DNA from: Martinezella lusitana
GTDB taxonomy: Bacteria; Pseudomonadota; Alphaproteobacteria; Rhizobiales; Rhizobiaceae
Reading direction: 5' to 3'
Length of the DNA stretch: 64,000 nt
NCBI RefSeq assembly: GCF_900094565.1
Contig: NZ_FMAF01000025.1
Coordinates: 1 to 64,000, forward strand
Below, in pieces: positions 53,786 through 63,080 of this stretch (the first letter of the stretch is position 1; every line of letters begins with the position of its first letter). The notes beneath the pieces were generated by a model. It was not told the origin of the DNA, did no database searches, and worked only from the letters and a program-made list of their open reading frames with translations. The translations under genes were made by a program, and so were the position numbers.

Positions 53786-55761
53786 CACTCGCTCCGACCT
53801 TTGTTGTTTTGGCCCTTTTTCTCCTGGGACCATTCAATTGGTCGCGTCACCAGACTTGGACACGGGCGATCACCTGCGCTTTCGTCGGAACGATCGCGTT
53901 GCGCTATATGCTTTGGCGGCTGACGCAAACCGTTCTTCCCTACCCCTATGATGGCTTTAATTTCTATTGGGTCTGGTTTGTCTTCATCGTCGAGTTGCTG
54001 GCCTTTACGGAGGTCTTGCTTTTTCTGGTTCTGATGAGCCGCTATGTCGATCGCAGCGCCGAGGCCGACAGACTGGCGAAGAGCTTCTTCGCACGCGACG
54101 AGGCAGAACTACCCACGGTGGATGTCTTCATTCCCACCTACAACGAGCCGCTCGACGTGCTCGAGAGAACAATTGTCGGGGCGTTATCGCTCGATTATCC
54201 CGCCGACAAGCTGAAGGTATACGTTCTCGACGACCAGCGCCGCGACTGGCTCAAGCACTTTTGCGAAAAAAAGAAAGCAATCCACGTCACGCGCGGCGAT
54301 AATTCGCACGCGAAAGCGGGCAATATGAACAACGGGTTGAAGGTGAGTTCCGGCGAATTCGTCGCCGTCTTCGACGCGGATTTTGTGCCCTACCGGCATT
54401 TTCTGCGCCGAACCCTGCCCTTCTTTTCCGATGAAAGCATCGGCATCGTCCAGACGCCACAACATTTTTTCAACGTCGATCCGGTGCAATCGAATCTGGG
54501 CCTGGAGAATATCTGGCCGGATGAGCAGCGCTTGTTTTTCGACGAAATCGCCCCCAGCAGAGACACCTGGGACGTCAGTTTTTGCTGCGGCTCTTGCTCG
54601 ATCGCCCGCCGCAAGGCTGTCGATGCGATCGGCGGCTTTCCGACGGAATCGATCACGGAGGATTTGCTGACCACGCTGTCCATGCTCAACAAAGGCTACA
54701 AGACGCGCTACTTGAACGAACGCCTGTCGATGGGGCTGGCAGCGGAGAATCTCACTGGATATTTCGTGCAGCGCGAACGGTGGTGCCAAGGAGGCATTCA
54801 GACGCTCTATCTGCACAACGGCCCGCTGCGCGGTCCGGGACTATCCCTATTCCAGCGGATCATGTTCCTGCCGGCCTCATGGCTGGTGCAATATCTCGTG
54901 CGCTTCATGATATTGATCGTGCCGATCGCCTATCTCTGGTTCGGTCTGGTGCCCCTCTATTTCACCGACATTGCCGACTATGTCTCTTACCAGGTGCCAC
55001 TGCTGGCGGCCTATTTCCTTCTCATGCTGTGGATAACGCCGACGCGTTACCTGCCTGTAATTTCAAGCGCGGTCGGAACCTTTGCAACATTCCGGATGCT
55101 GCCGACCGTCGTGTCAAGCTTGGTACAGCCATTCGGCAAGCCGTTCAGGGTGACGCCGAAGGGCAGCGGCAACGAAACCAACCATTTCGACAGATATAGC
55201 TTTGCCTGGATCGCGGGCCTGATCACCATCACCGCCATCGGCCTGCTCATCAATATCGTGCCGGAAACGACCAATGTTCAGGGCCAGTTTTCCCCGATCG
55301 CAGCCTTATGGGCAGGTATCAACATCGTCGTCCTGGCGATCGCCTCTCTCATCTGCTTTGAAAAGCCCCGGCGATTGTTTCATGCGTTCAAACTCGAGGA
55401 GAACGCCACAGTGGACGATGTCCCTGGCCAGGTCGTCAGTTTGGCACTGGACAAGGCAGTCGTCGCGGTGTCCCCCGAGGCCCGTTTTCAATCCAGCTCC
55501 GTCCTGCTGAAGCTAAACGGCTTCGCTCCGTTCAAAACAGAACTCAAACGGGTGACCCAACGGCGACGGAGCATCAGCCGCGGCGGCGATACGCAAGCTT
55601 ACTATCTTCACCTGCATTTCGAACTCAGCGCAGCCGATCGCGACAGGATGATCGTGAAGCTTTATACCGGACAATATTCGCAGGACATTCGCGATATCGA
55701 CAAGGTCGCCGTCTCGGTCAATCTTCTGCTGCGATCATTCGGGCGAGCGCGCACATTATAG
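53767..55761 (+). CDS. bgsA: Processive beta-glycan synthase, GT2 (BgsA-like)
   Basis: 664 residues from a GTG at 53767. At least six membrane segments flank a GT2 domain with the D,D,D,QxxRW set: Asp 155-156 (VLDDQ), DAD 203-205, TED 297-299 and Gln 335 to Trp 339 (QRERW). After the last helix comes a cytoplasmic tail of about 120 residues in place of a PilZ domain. This matches BgsA, which makes mixed-linkage (1-3)(1-4)-beta-glucan and binds c-di-GMP through its tail. Curdlan synthase (CrdS) is the main alternative. No crdA or crdC gene is present. Confidence 0.83.
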   Translation: MVQYLLALAPTFVVLALFLLGPFNWSRHQTWTRAITCAFVGTIALRYMLWRLTQTVLPYPYDGFNFYWVWFVFIVELLAFTEVLLFLVLMSRYVDRSAEADRLAKSFFARDEAELPTVDVFIPTYNEPLDVLERTIVGALSLDYPADKLKVYVLDDQRRDWLKHFCEKKKAIHVTRGDNSHAKAGNMNNGLKVSSGEFVAVFDADFVPYRHFLRRTLPFFSDESIGIVQTPQHFFNVDPVQSNLGLENIWPDEQRLFFDEIAPSRDTWDVSFCCGSCSIARRKAVDAIGGFPTESITEDLLTTLSMLNKGYKTRYLNERLSMGLAAENLTGYFVQRERWCQGGIQTLYLHNGPLRGPGLSLFQRIMFLPASWLVQYLVRFMILIVPIAYLWFGLVPLYFTDIADYVSYQVPLLAAYFLLMLWITPTRYLPVISSAVGTFATFRMLPTVVSSLVQPFGKPFRVTPKGSGNETNHFDRYSFAWIAGLITITAIGLLINIVPETTNVQGQFSPIAALWAGINIVVLAIASLICFEKPRRLFHAFKLEENATVDDVPGQVVSLALDKAVVAVSPEARFQSSSVLLKLNGFAPFKTELKRVTQRRRSISRGGDTQAYYLHLHFELSAADRDRMIVKLYTGQYSQDIRDIDKVAVSVNLLLRSFGRARTL

Positions 55762-56238
55762 TCGAATTCTGACCCGATGGAGTCGATGGGCTGCCGCCGC
55801 AAAATGGCTTGTACATGAACAATTCTCTCGATCCGCGCGCAGTTCGTCAGCTGGACCAAAAACTTATAATGGACGCGGTTCGACCGCATACCGATAAGTT
55901 GCAGCAACAAAACGGTCGTCGCCGGCATGCGACCGTCACTTGACGCCGGCAACAAAGCGCCATCGAAAGTTGCCACCGGGAAAAGAAATATCCGTCGCCT
56001 TGAAGCGATCAGAACCTGCGATCACTATCTGAAATCCTGCGTCTTCATCTTGATCGCACCGATGTGAAGCTGAAAGCCATTGATAATCAGCCATTCGATC
56101 CGATCGGCAGATCCTGGGCAATCAATCTCAAACCTAATGATTGTCTCTGCGGCTGTCGATCGGGATTTCTGAGCGCAATGTCCTGTAGCAACTTTTGGCA
56201 CGGCGCGTCTTTCAGACGCAAATAGGAATGTCTCTTTT
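55762..56238. other. Gene-free stretch
   Basis: No gene recognised between the glycan synthase and the SDR promoter. Only a short minus frame (55936-56121) exists, without motifs. Cleavage into a terminator could not be established. Confidence 0.35.
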
Positions 56239-56258
56239 TGTCAATACATGTATAGACA
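56239..56258. promoter_or_regulatory. GntR-type operator upstream of the SDR gene
   Basis: TGTCAATACATGTATAGACA is a 20-bp near-palindrome (half-sites TGTCAATACA and TGTCTATACA) 46 bases upstream of the SDR start. It matches a second site at 57116-57135 and so is the likely binding site of the GntR protein encoded at 59743. Confidence 0.75.
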
Positions 56259-56304
56259 TCATTGTTGAACGGTGGTTCTATCCTGCAAAAGCAAGGGGAT
56301 CATC

Positions 56305-57075
56305 ATGGCCAATACGATGTTTGATCTGGCAGGTAGAGTAGCAGTTGTAACCGGCGCGAGCCGTGGCATAGGCCAATGGATTACGCTGGCGCTTGCCGAA
56401 GCGGGTGCCGATGTCTGCGTTACGGCGCGCGATCAAAATTCGCTAAGCGAAACCAAAGAAAAGATCGAGGCCCTCGGCAGGACCTGCATCACGAGCGCCC
56501 AGGATGTGACAGACATCTCGTCCATCGACGAAACGCTAAGCAAGTTCGAAAGCATCACTGGCGCAGTCGATATCCTTGTCAACAACGCCGGCTATGAACA
56601 GATATCCCCCTCGCTCGACGTCGACGAACAGCTCTGGGATAAGATTATCGGCACCAACCTCAAGGGTGCGTTCTTCTGGTCGCAGGGGGCGGCGCGCCGG
56701 ATGTCACGCCAGCCTCGCGGCGGAAGCATCATCAATCTCTGCTCGCTTACCTCCTATGTCGGCATCCCGACCGCCGTGCCCTATGGCTCCTCGAAGTCCG
56801 GACTGCTTGGCATGACACGCGCGCTTTCGGCCGAATGGGCGCCGCTGGGCATCCGCGTGAATGCAGTCGCGCCGGGCTATTTCCGCACGGCGATGACTGA
56901 AGGCTTTTATCAGGACGAGGGTTGGTCGGCGAAAATGCTCGACAAGATTCCACAAAAGCGGTTCGGTGATGGTTCCGACATCGGAGGCGCCGTTATCTTC
57001 CTTGCGAGCGGCGCATCGGCCTACATTACTGGCCAATGCATCCCTGTCGACGGCGGTTTTTTAGCATCGATCTAA
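56305..57075 (+). CDS. Short-chain dehydrogenase, first gene of the GntR-controlled locus
   Basis: 256 residues from an ATG at 56305. The SDR pattern is complete: TGASRGIG (17-24), NNAGYEQI, the catalytic Ser-Leu-Thr-Ser then YGSSKSG, and the PGYFRTAM tail. The C-terminus is ITGQCIPVDGGF. It resembles gluconate/polyol or 3-hydroxy acid dehydrogenases. It precedes the HisD-like dehydrogenase, with an operator before each, so it may act on the same substrate family (alcohol or polyol, possibly sulfonated). Confidence 0.9.
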   Translation: MANTMFDLAGRVAVVTGASRGIGQWITLALAEAGADVCVTARDQNSLSETKEKIEALGRTCITSAQDVTDISSIDETLSKFESITGAVDILVNNAGYEQISPSLDVDEQLWDKIIGTNLKGAFFWSQGAARRMSRQPRGGSIINLCSLTSYVGIPTAVPYGSSKSGLLGMTRALSAEWAPLGIRVNAVAPGYFRTAMTEGFYQDEGWSAKMLDKIPQKRFGDGSDIGGAVIFLASGASAYITGQCIPVDGGFLASI

Positions 57076-57115
57076 GCATGGAAATTCAAGCTTGACAGCA
57101 TAGGAATGATGATGT

Positions 57116-57135
57116 TGTCTATAAATGTATAGACA
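57116..57135. promoter_or_regulatory. GntR-type operator upstream of the HisD-like gene
   Basis: TGTCTATAAATGTATAGACA has half-sites TGTCTATAAA and TGTCTATACA. A further half-site (TCTATAGACA, 57136-57145) follows directly. It lies 225 bases before the HisD-like start (57360), probably over the promoter of that gene. The same 20-bp motif stands before the SDR gene. Confidence 0.75.
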
Positions 57136-57359
57136 TCTATAGACAATAAAAAACGGGAACGAAGTCTCAGACTTCCTGGGAATTTGTCGGATAACCAAAT
57201 CCGGCTTCCTCGCACGAATAGCTTGCAGGGTATTGCATCACCGGCCACCGATTTGCGGTGCGTTCCAGCATGACCTGCAGGCAACCTGGATCGTCGTGCC
57301 GTCAGCGCGCGAACGACTGCGGCTGTGTGCGCCTCTGTGCGCCAACAAGGGTGTGATCA

Positions 57360-58688
57360 ATGACCAGAGTCAGCTTTCATGAATATTCCAATCTTGGACC
57401 GGATGAGAAGGCCATGCTCTTACGCCGATCCGAAACGGACATTTCCGGGTTCGTCGAGAAAGTGGCGCCGATCCTCGAGGCCGTGCGCACGGAAGGCGAC
57501 CGGGCCGTCGCCCGCTTCGGCCGGGAGCTCGACAAGGCGGATATCACAGAAGCAACAATCAAGGTCACCGATGCCGAGTTCGATGCGGCGTTCAAGCTTG
57601 TCAGCGAGGACGTAATCGAAGCCATCACCTTCGGCATTCAGAATATCCGCCATTTCCATGAGGAACAGAAACCAGAAGCCATGTGGCTGAAGGAGATAAA
57701 GCCGGGCGCCTTCGCCGGCGACCGCTTCACTCCGATCAAGTCCGTTGCGCTCTATGTCCCGCGCGGCAAGGGTTCGTTTCCGTCCGTCACGATGATGACC
57801 TCTATCCCCGCCGTCGTTGCGGGCGTTCCGAACCTGGCGATCGTCACTCCCCCTGCGCCGGACGGTAGCGTGGACGCTGCAACGCTGGTCGCAGCGCGTC
57901 TGGCCGGCGTGGAAACTGTCTACAAGGTCGGCGGTGCTCAGGCGGTTGCAGCCGTCGCCTACGGGACAGAAACGATCAAGCCGGCGCTGAAGATCGTCGG
58001 GCCGGGAAGCCCTTGGGTGGTTGCAGCCAAACGGAGCCTGTCAGGCATCATCGATACGGGCCTGCCCGCTGGCCCTTCCGAAGCCATCATCTTTGCGGAT
58101 GACACTGTCCATGGCGGCCTTGCAGCACTTGACCTGTTGATCGAGGCCGAGCACGGGCCGGACTCTTCCGCCTATCTCGTGACCCATAGCCGCCGCGTGG
58201 CCGAGGAAGCCCTCGCCGCGCTGCCCGAACACTGGGCGCGCATGACGGAACAGCGCGTCCAGTTCTCGAGCGCCGTCCTTTCAGGCAAATGCGGTGGGAT
58301 CATTCTCACCTCCTCGGTCGAGCAAAGCTACGACTTCGTCAATGCCTACGCGCCGGAGCATCTCGAACTCCTGTCGCAGGATCCCTTCGCTCATCTCGGA
58401 CAGATCACCGAGGCCGCGGAAATCCTCATGGGTCCGCATACGCCCGTCAGCATCGCCAACTTCTGCCTCGGTCCAAACGCCGTGCTGCCGACGAGCCGGT
58501 GGGCGCGCACGTTCGGCCCGCTGTCGGTGACCGATTTTGTGAAGCGCAGTTCGATCGGCTATGTCACAGCGTCGGCCTATCCGGAGTTTGCAAAGCATGC
58601 CCACAAGCTCGCGGAATACGAAGGCTTCTCATCCCACGCGCATGCAGTCTCGGCGGTCCGCGACAACTATCTGCCAAAGCGAGGCTGA
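57360..58688 (+). CDS. Histidinol-dehydrogenase-like enzyme (sulfopropanediol dehydrogenase-like)
   Basis: 442 residues of the HisD superfamily. The Glu-His pair (333-334, YAPEHLEL) and C-terminal His 426 are conserved. Metal-ligand positions differ from true HisD: Glu 262 (IEAEHG) stands for Gln259, His 265 is kept, and Asn 367 (SIANF) replaces Asp360. Paralogues with such changes oxidise other diols; HpsN, which acts on 2,3-dihydroxypropane-1-sulfonate, is the best-known. With the downstream sulfonate-type ABC binding protein, DHPS or a related diol is a plausible substrate. It is not part of any his operon here. Confidence 0.85.
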   Translation: MTRVSFHEYSNLGPDEKAMLLRRSETDISGFVEKVAPILEAVRTEGDRAVARFGRELDKADITEATIKVTDAEFDAAFKLVSEDVIEAITFGIQNIRHFHEEQKPEAMWLKEIKPGAFAGDRFTPIKSVALYVPRGKGSFPSVTMMTSIPAVVAGVPNLAIVTPPAPDGSVDAATLVAARLAGVETVYKVGGAQAVAAVAYGTETIKPALKIVGPGSPWVVAAKRSLSGIIDTGLPAGPSEAIIFADDTVHGGLAALDLLIEAEHGPDSSAYLVTHSRRVAEEALAALPEHWARMTEQRVQFSSAVLSGKCGGIILTSSVEQSYDFVNAYAPEHLELLSQDPFAHLGQITEAAEILMGPHTPVSIANFCLGPNAVLPTSRWARTFGPLSVTDFVKRSSIGYVTASAYPEFAKHAHKLAEYEGFSSHAHAVSAVRDNYLPKRG

Positions 58689-58692
58689 CAGG

Positions 58693-59706
58693 ATGAAGGC
58701 GGTTCGGCTTTACGACGCGTTTGATCTCAGGGTCGAGGAAGTCGACAGACCTCTGTCGCCGCCCAGGGGCTACGTGACGATCGATGTTCGCGCCGCGGGA
58801 ATCTGCGGCTCGGACATTCACAACTACCGAACCGGCCAGTGGATCAGCAGACGTCCATCGACGGCGGGCCACGAATTCTGTGGGCGCGTTTCCGCAATTG
58901 GAGAGGGTGTCGAAGATCTCGCGATCGGTGATCTGGTCGCCGCTGACTCCCGCTTTTACTGTGGCCGATGTGAAGCATGTGGGTCGGGCCGGACCAATAT
59001 CTGCGAACATCTCGGTTTCGTCGGCGAGGTATGCGACGGAGGGTTCGCGGGGCAGACCCAACTACCCGCCCGTCTCGTTTGCAAGCACGACCCCTCCCTT
59101 GATCCTGCAGTGGCGGCCATGGCCGAACCTTTGGCCGTCGCGCTTCATGCGGTACGACGGCTCAATCCGCCCCAAGGCGAAGCGATTATTCTCATCGGCT
59201 GTGGGACGATAGGCGGTCTCTGCGGGTTGCTGCTTTCACATCTCCACGATGGAAAGCTGTTGTTTGCGGATTTGAATGGTAGTCGTGCCGAGATGGTGGC
59301 CCGCCTCTGCGGAGGCTCCGTGGTCGCGCTGGACAAATCGCAAGCAAGGACTGCTCTCGGCGACGCGCGACTCCGGTACGCGGTGGATGCAACGGGAAGC
59401 ACAAAGGCCATCGCGCAAGCCATCGAACTTCTCGACGGGGGCGGCGCATTCGCTCTCGTGGGCATCAGCCACGGAAAGCTGGATCTGGATCCCAACCTCC
59501 TGGTCGAGCGCGAGATTTCCCTCGTTGGCTGCCACGCCTTTGAAGACGAGCTCGCCGACGCCATCGCGCTGTTGCCAAAACTGCAGTCCTCACTTCTGCA
59601 ATTCAGCGAGGTCCTGAGCTCGCTCGACGAAGTTCCCGATGCATACCGCCGACTGATCGATGGTCGCTCAACCAAATTAAAAACGATCGTTCGAATAGCC
59701 GATTGA
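58693..59706 (+). CDS. Zn-dependent alcohol dehydrogenase (MDR family)
   Basis: 337 residues from an ATG at 58693, four bases after the previous stop. The catalytic zinc ligands Cys 38, His 60 and Glu 61 and the four structural-zinc Cys (90, 93, 96, 104) are present. The Rossmann motif is IGCGTIGGLCG. It resembles threonine/sorbitol/L-idonate 5-dehydrogenase types. It follows the HisD-like gene directly and is probably in the same operon. Confidence 0.9.
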   Translation: MKAVRLYDAFDLRVEEVDRPLSPPRGYVTIDVRAAGICGSDIHNYRTGQWISRRPSTAGHEFCGRVSAIGEGVEDLAIGDLVAADSRFYCGRCEACGSGRTNICEHLGFVGEVCDGGFAGQTQLPARLVCKHDPSLDPAVAAMAEPLAVALHAVRRLNPPQGEAIILIGCGTIGGLCGLLLSHLHDGKLLFADLNGSRAEMVARLCGGSVVALDKSQARTALGDARLRYAVDATGSTKAIAQAIELLDGGGAFALVGISHGKLDLDPNLLVEREISLVGCHAFEDELADAIALLPKLQSSLLQFSEVLSSLDEVPDAYRRLIDGRSTKLKTIVRIAD

Positions 59707-59742
59707 TCAAGCAAACGCCTCGGCGTGAGACGGAGATAGAAA

Positions 59743-60474
59743 TTGCCCGGTCTTTCAAACACCGCGCTACCGCTCTACGAAAAGGTCAAGGACTTCGTCC
59801 TCGACAATATCGGAAACGGCAATTGGCCACAGAATGAAAAGCTCCCGTCCGAGCATGAATTAACGTCTTCGCTCGGCGTTTCTCGCATGACGGTCCATCG
59901 CGCGCTTCGCGAACTGACAGCCGAAGGCTATCTGCGCAGGGTCCAGGGCGTCGGGACATTCGTCTCGCCTCCCAAGGCACAGTCGACCCTCATCGAGATC
60001 AGCAATATCATCACGGAGATCAAGGCGCGTGGAAGCCAACACCGCGCAGAGGTAATCTTGCTCGAACGGATCGAGCGGCCGGACCAAATGCTGTTGGACG
60101 CGTTCGAGTTCAGAAAGCTTTGCCCTGTCGATCATTCGATGGTCGTTCACTACGAGAATGGCGTCCCTGTTCAACTCGAGGAGCGTTACGTCAATACGGA
60201 ACTCGTGAAGAACTATCTGGATCAGGATTTTACGTCCATCGGCACCTACGATTACCTTCAGCACAGTACACCGCTAACCGAAGTCGAGCATCTCATCAGT
60301 GCCATCCCGGCGACTGAGAGACATGCACGCCTCCTCCATATTCGTGAGCGCGACAGCTGCCTGGTTCTAAACCGAAAAACATGGACAGGGCAGACGATCG
60401 CAACGGTCAATACCTTCACCTATGTCGGCAGCCGCTATTCGCTTGGCAGCAGATACTTACCGCCGAAGAAATGA
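59743..60474 (+). CDS. GntR-family regulator (HutC/UTRA type)
   Basis: 243 residues starting at TTG 59743 (MPGLSNTALPLYEKVK). The winged helix reads KLPSEHELTSSLGVSRMTVH then RALRELTAEGYLRRVQGVGT. A UTRA effector domain follows (PVDHSMVVHYENGVPVQLEE RYVN region, IRERDSCLVLNRKTW). It ends with ATGA overlap into the kinase gene. The two TGTCTATA-type sites at 56239 and 57116 are probably its operators, so it controls the SDR and the HisD-like operon it belongs to. The inducer is presumably an intermediate of the pathway. Confidence 0.92.
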   Translation: MPGLSNTALPLYEKVKDFVLDNIGNGNWPQNEKLPSEHELTSSLGVSRMTVHRALRELTAEGYLRRVQGVGTFVSPPKAQSTLIEISNIITEIKARGSQHRAEVILLERIERPDQMLLDAFEFRKLCPVDHSMVVHYENGVPVQLEERYVNTELVKNYLDQDFTSIGTYDYLQHSTPLTEVEHLISAIPATERHARLLHIRERDSCLVLNRKTWTGQTIATVNTFTYVGSRYSLGSRYLPPKK

Positions 60475-61799
60475 ACAGCCTTCGTGTCATTCCAGGAGTG
60501 AGAGAAATCATGGGGCAGCCCAGCAGTCGGACCGCAGCCATCCGGGAGAAGGCCCAAAAACGCGACGGTGGCGCCGAGGCTATGCTTGCGGACCTGTTGC
60601 GAGATCTGTTTAGGATCGAAGCACGCGATCTGGCGATCAACCACGACCAATACAGCCTCAATTCGCTGAATGGCTTCTTCGAGGCCGACGGAAAGCCCTA
60701 CTTCTTCAAATTCCATCAGGAGGAAAATGAGGAGGAGATGAGCGGTGAGTACTATCGTGCCGATATCCTTGCCAAAGCCGGCTTGCCGGTCGACCAACCA
60801 CTTATGATGTCGACCCTTCCCGGCGAACAGATCCTCGTCTACAGGCGCCGGAGGGATCCGCGCTTTTCCGATGTTTTGCGCGCGCTCGACGAGCTTCATG
60901 ATGAGGAAATGGCACGCCAGGCCGTGGATGCGGAGCGCCGGCTCAATGAGACCGTCCTGTCCGTCTACCTGAAGACGCTGCATCCCGTCGCGCCTAAGCA
61001 GGTTGCAAAGGAGCCGGTCCACCGGCTGTTCTACGACCGGTTGGTCACGGCCCCGGACGGAACCTACCCTGGTGGTCGGCTGGCGAGCTTTTACGTCGGC
61101 AAGGCGTTCGAACTTCCCGGCGTGACGCTTTCCTGGGACGCGCTCTCGAAAGCCCACTTTGTCATCAATGGCATTCAATACCGCAACACGCTTGGGGAGT
61201 TGTTCGACGCGGCGCATGAAAGACTGAACCCTGCCCATCTGGCGGATAATGGCGGGGTGACAGCACATGGCGACGCCCACAACGCCAATGTCTGGTTCGA
61301 AAAGCAGCAAGGGGGCGCGAGCCTGTCGTTCTTTGACCCCGCCTTTGCCGGCGAGCACATCCCGACGCTTCTCGCAGAGGTAAAGACGACCTTCCACAAT
61401 ATCCTGGCGCATCCCTACTGGCTCTATGATCCGGCTCTTGCCGAACAGAAATTCAATGCGACCGCCAGCTACGAGAACGGCCGTCTCTTTGCGGATTTCG
61501 ATTGGACACTAAGCCCGGTTCGAGCCGCGCTCCTGAAAACGAAGGCCGAAGCAATGTGGAAGCCATTGCTTGCCGCCCTCAAGCAGCGGGGCATGCTTCC
61601 TTCCGATTGGCGAAAGGTCGTCCGACTCGGACTTTTCCTCTGCCCGACACTCGTCATGAACCTGCGGGCCGGTGCTACGAGCCACAATCCGACATCCTCC
61701 CTGATCGGTCTTTCAGTGGCGATGATGGTCGGCTCGGAGCCTGAGGAGAGCGAGGACCTGATAACCCGCTTCCTCGCAGCGATAGATCCGGAGGGGTAG
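60471..61799 (+). CDS. APH-fold phosphotransferase/kinase of unknown substrate
   Basis: 442 residues. The start ATG (60471) overlaps the GntR stop as ATGA. It has the protein-kinase-like fold: an ATP-binding Lys 80 in GKPYFFKFHQ, Brenner's motif HGDAHNANVWF (266-276) with catalytic Asp 268 and Asn 273, and the metal-binding Asp 289 in SFFDPAFAG. Small-molecule kinases of this fold act on aminoglycosides, choline, methylthioribose, hydroxylysine and similar. A kinase in a locus with HisD-like and hydroxyacid dehydrogenases is unusual. It may phosphorylate a sugar- or amino-alcohol intermediate. Confidence 0.82.
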   Translation: MNSLRVIPGVREIMGQPSSRTAAIREKAQKRDGGAEAMLADLLRDLFRIEARDLAINHDQYSLNSLNGFFEADGKPYFFKFHQEENEEEMSGEYYRADILAKAGLPVDQPLMMSTLPGEQILVYRRRRDPRFSDVLRALDELHDEEMARQAVDAERRLNETVLSVYLKTLHPVAPKQVAKEPVHRLFYDRLVTAPDGTYPGGRLASFYVGKAFELPGVTLSWDALSKAHFVINGIQYRNTLGELFDAAHERLNPAHLADNGGVTAHGDAHNANVWFEKQQGGASLSFFDPAFAGEHIPTLLAEVKTTFHNILAHPYWLYDPALAEQKFNATASYENGRLFADFDWTLSPVRAALLKTKAEAMWKPLLAALKQRGMLPSDWRKVVRLGLFLCPTLVMNLRAGATSHNPTSSLIGLSVAMMVGSEPEESEDLITRFLAAIDPEG

Positions 61800-61802
61800 G
61801 TT

Positions 61803-62948
61803 GTGACGATTGTCAATATCGACGACCTCCGGCTGGCCGCGCGCCGGCGATTGCCGAAGCTCTTCTTCGATTACATCGACGGCGGCTCCTTTGCGGAGGA
61901 AACCTATCGTCGAAACAGAGATGATTTCTCGCTTTTGCGGCTACGTCAAAATGTTCTCAACGACTATGCCGAGCCTGATCTGTCGACCGAATATCTCGGA
62001 CGACGACATCCTCTTCCCTTTATGCTGGGACCGGTCGGCTTCCTTGGTCTCTACACGAGAAACGGAGAACAAAAGGCAGCAATCGCCGCCCACGCTGCCG
62101 GCATCCCCTTCTGTCTTTCGACCTTCTCGATCGCGTCGCTGGCAGACCTCCGTAGCGCGACGGATGGCGCGTTGCACTTTCAGCTCTATGTGCTCGATGA
62201 CCGCACGCTCTGTGAGGAGTTTCTGAGCGCTGCGGAAGAGGCCGATGTCGAGGCTCTGTACGTGACCGTCGATACCGCCATCACCGCCATCCGCGAACGT
62301 GATGTGCGCAACGGTTTCCGATCCCTGACCCACATCACGCCGCGTCTGTTTGCAAGTCTCTGCCGAAAGCCCGCCTGGTTGTTCGACGTCGGTCGCGGTG
62401 GCATGCCCTCCGTTCGAGCAGTGGAGCATCGCACAGATTTCGGGAGGGGAGCGCTCGAACAGGCGGCCAATCTTTCCAGGCGCGTCGACAAGAAGCTCGC
62501 TTGGAAGGACATCGAGGCATTGCGCGACCGGTGGAAAGGTAAGCTGGTCATCAAGGGTATTCTTTCGCCTGAGGATGCAACGAAAGCGCAAGCGGTCGGC
62601 GTCGACGGCATTGTGGTTTCGAACCATGGTGGCCGTCAACTCGATGGCGCCATGAGCACGATCGCCGCGCTCCCCGACATCCGGTCCGCGGTCGGACCGG
62701 ATTTTACGCTGATGCTCGACGGGGGCGTGCGAAGGGGAAGCGATATTGTCAAGGCAATCGGATTGGGCGCTGACGGTGTCATGCTGGGTCGAGCCTATAC
62801 CTATGGTCTCGCAGCCGCCGGCCAGGCCGGGGTCGACCGTGCGATCGAGACGTTGCGCCGCGAGATCTCGATTACGTTGGCTTTGATGGGCGTCGGCTCG
62901 ATCGCCGACCTAAAGGAGCGTGGCTCGCACCTCATACTCAAACAGTAA
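61803..62948 (+). CDS. FMN-dependent alpha-hydroxyacid dehydrogenase (LldD/glycolate oxidase family)
   Basis: 381 residues from a GTG at 61803, with GGAGGGG upstream. It has the family barrel: FFDYIDGGSFAEETYRRN at the start, RERDVRNG with an Arg of the active site, Lys 251 in LVIKGILSPED, and catalytic His 275 in SNHGGRQLDG. A DGGVRRGSDI phosphate site and GADGVMLGRAY follow. The substrate would be a 2-hydroxyacid; sulfolactate, lactate, glycolate or a sugar acid are candidates. It follows the kinase gene by 3 bases in the same operon. Confidence 0.9.
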   Translation: MTIVNIDDLRLAARRRLPKLFFDYIDGGSFAEETYRRNRDDFSLLRLRQNVLNDYAEPDLSTEYLGRRHPLPFMLGPVGFLGLYTRNGEQKAAIAAHAAGIPFCLSTFSIASLADLRSATDGALHFQLYVLDDRTLCEEFLSAAEEADVEALYVTVDTAITAIRERDVRNGFRSLTHITPRLFASLCRKPAWLFDVGRGGMPSVRAVEHRTDFGRGALEQAANLSRRVDKKLAWKDIEALRDRWKGKLVIKGILSPEDATKAQAVGVDGIVVSNHGGRQLDGAMSTIAALPDIRSAVGPDFTLMLDGGVRRGSDIVKAIGLGADGVMLGRAYTYGLAAAGQAGVDRAIETLRREISITLALMGVGSIADLKERGSHLILKQ

Positions 62949-63080
62949 CCGCTAACGCCGGCGAAAGGAGACAAACACTTCCATTCCATATTCGCCCACC
63001 ATGACTTTGATGGGTGGCGTCAAACTTCACAAGATGAAAGCCGCATGATCCGCTAAAATCAACAAATAGAGGGGTTTCCA

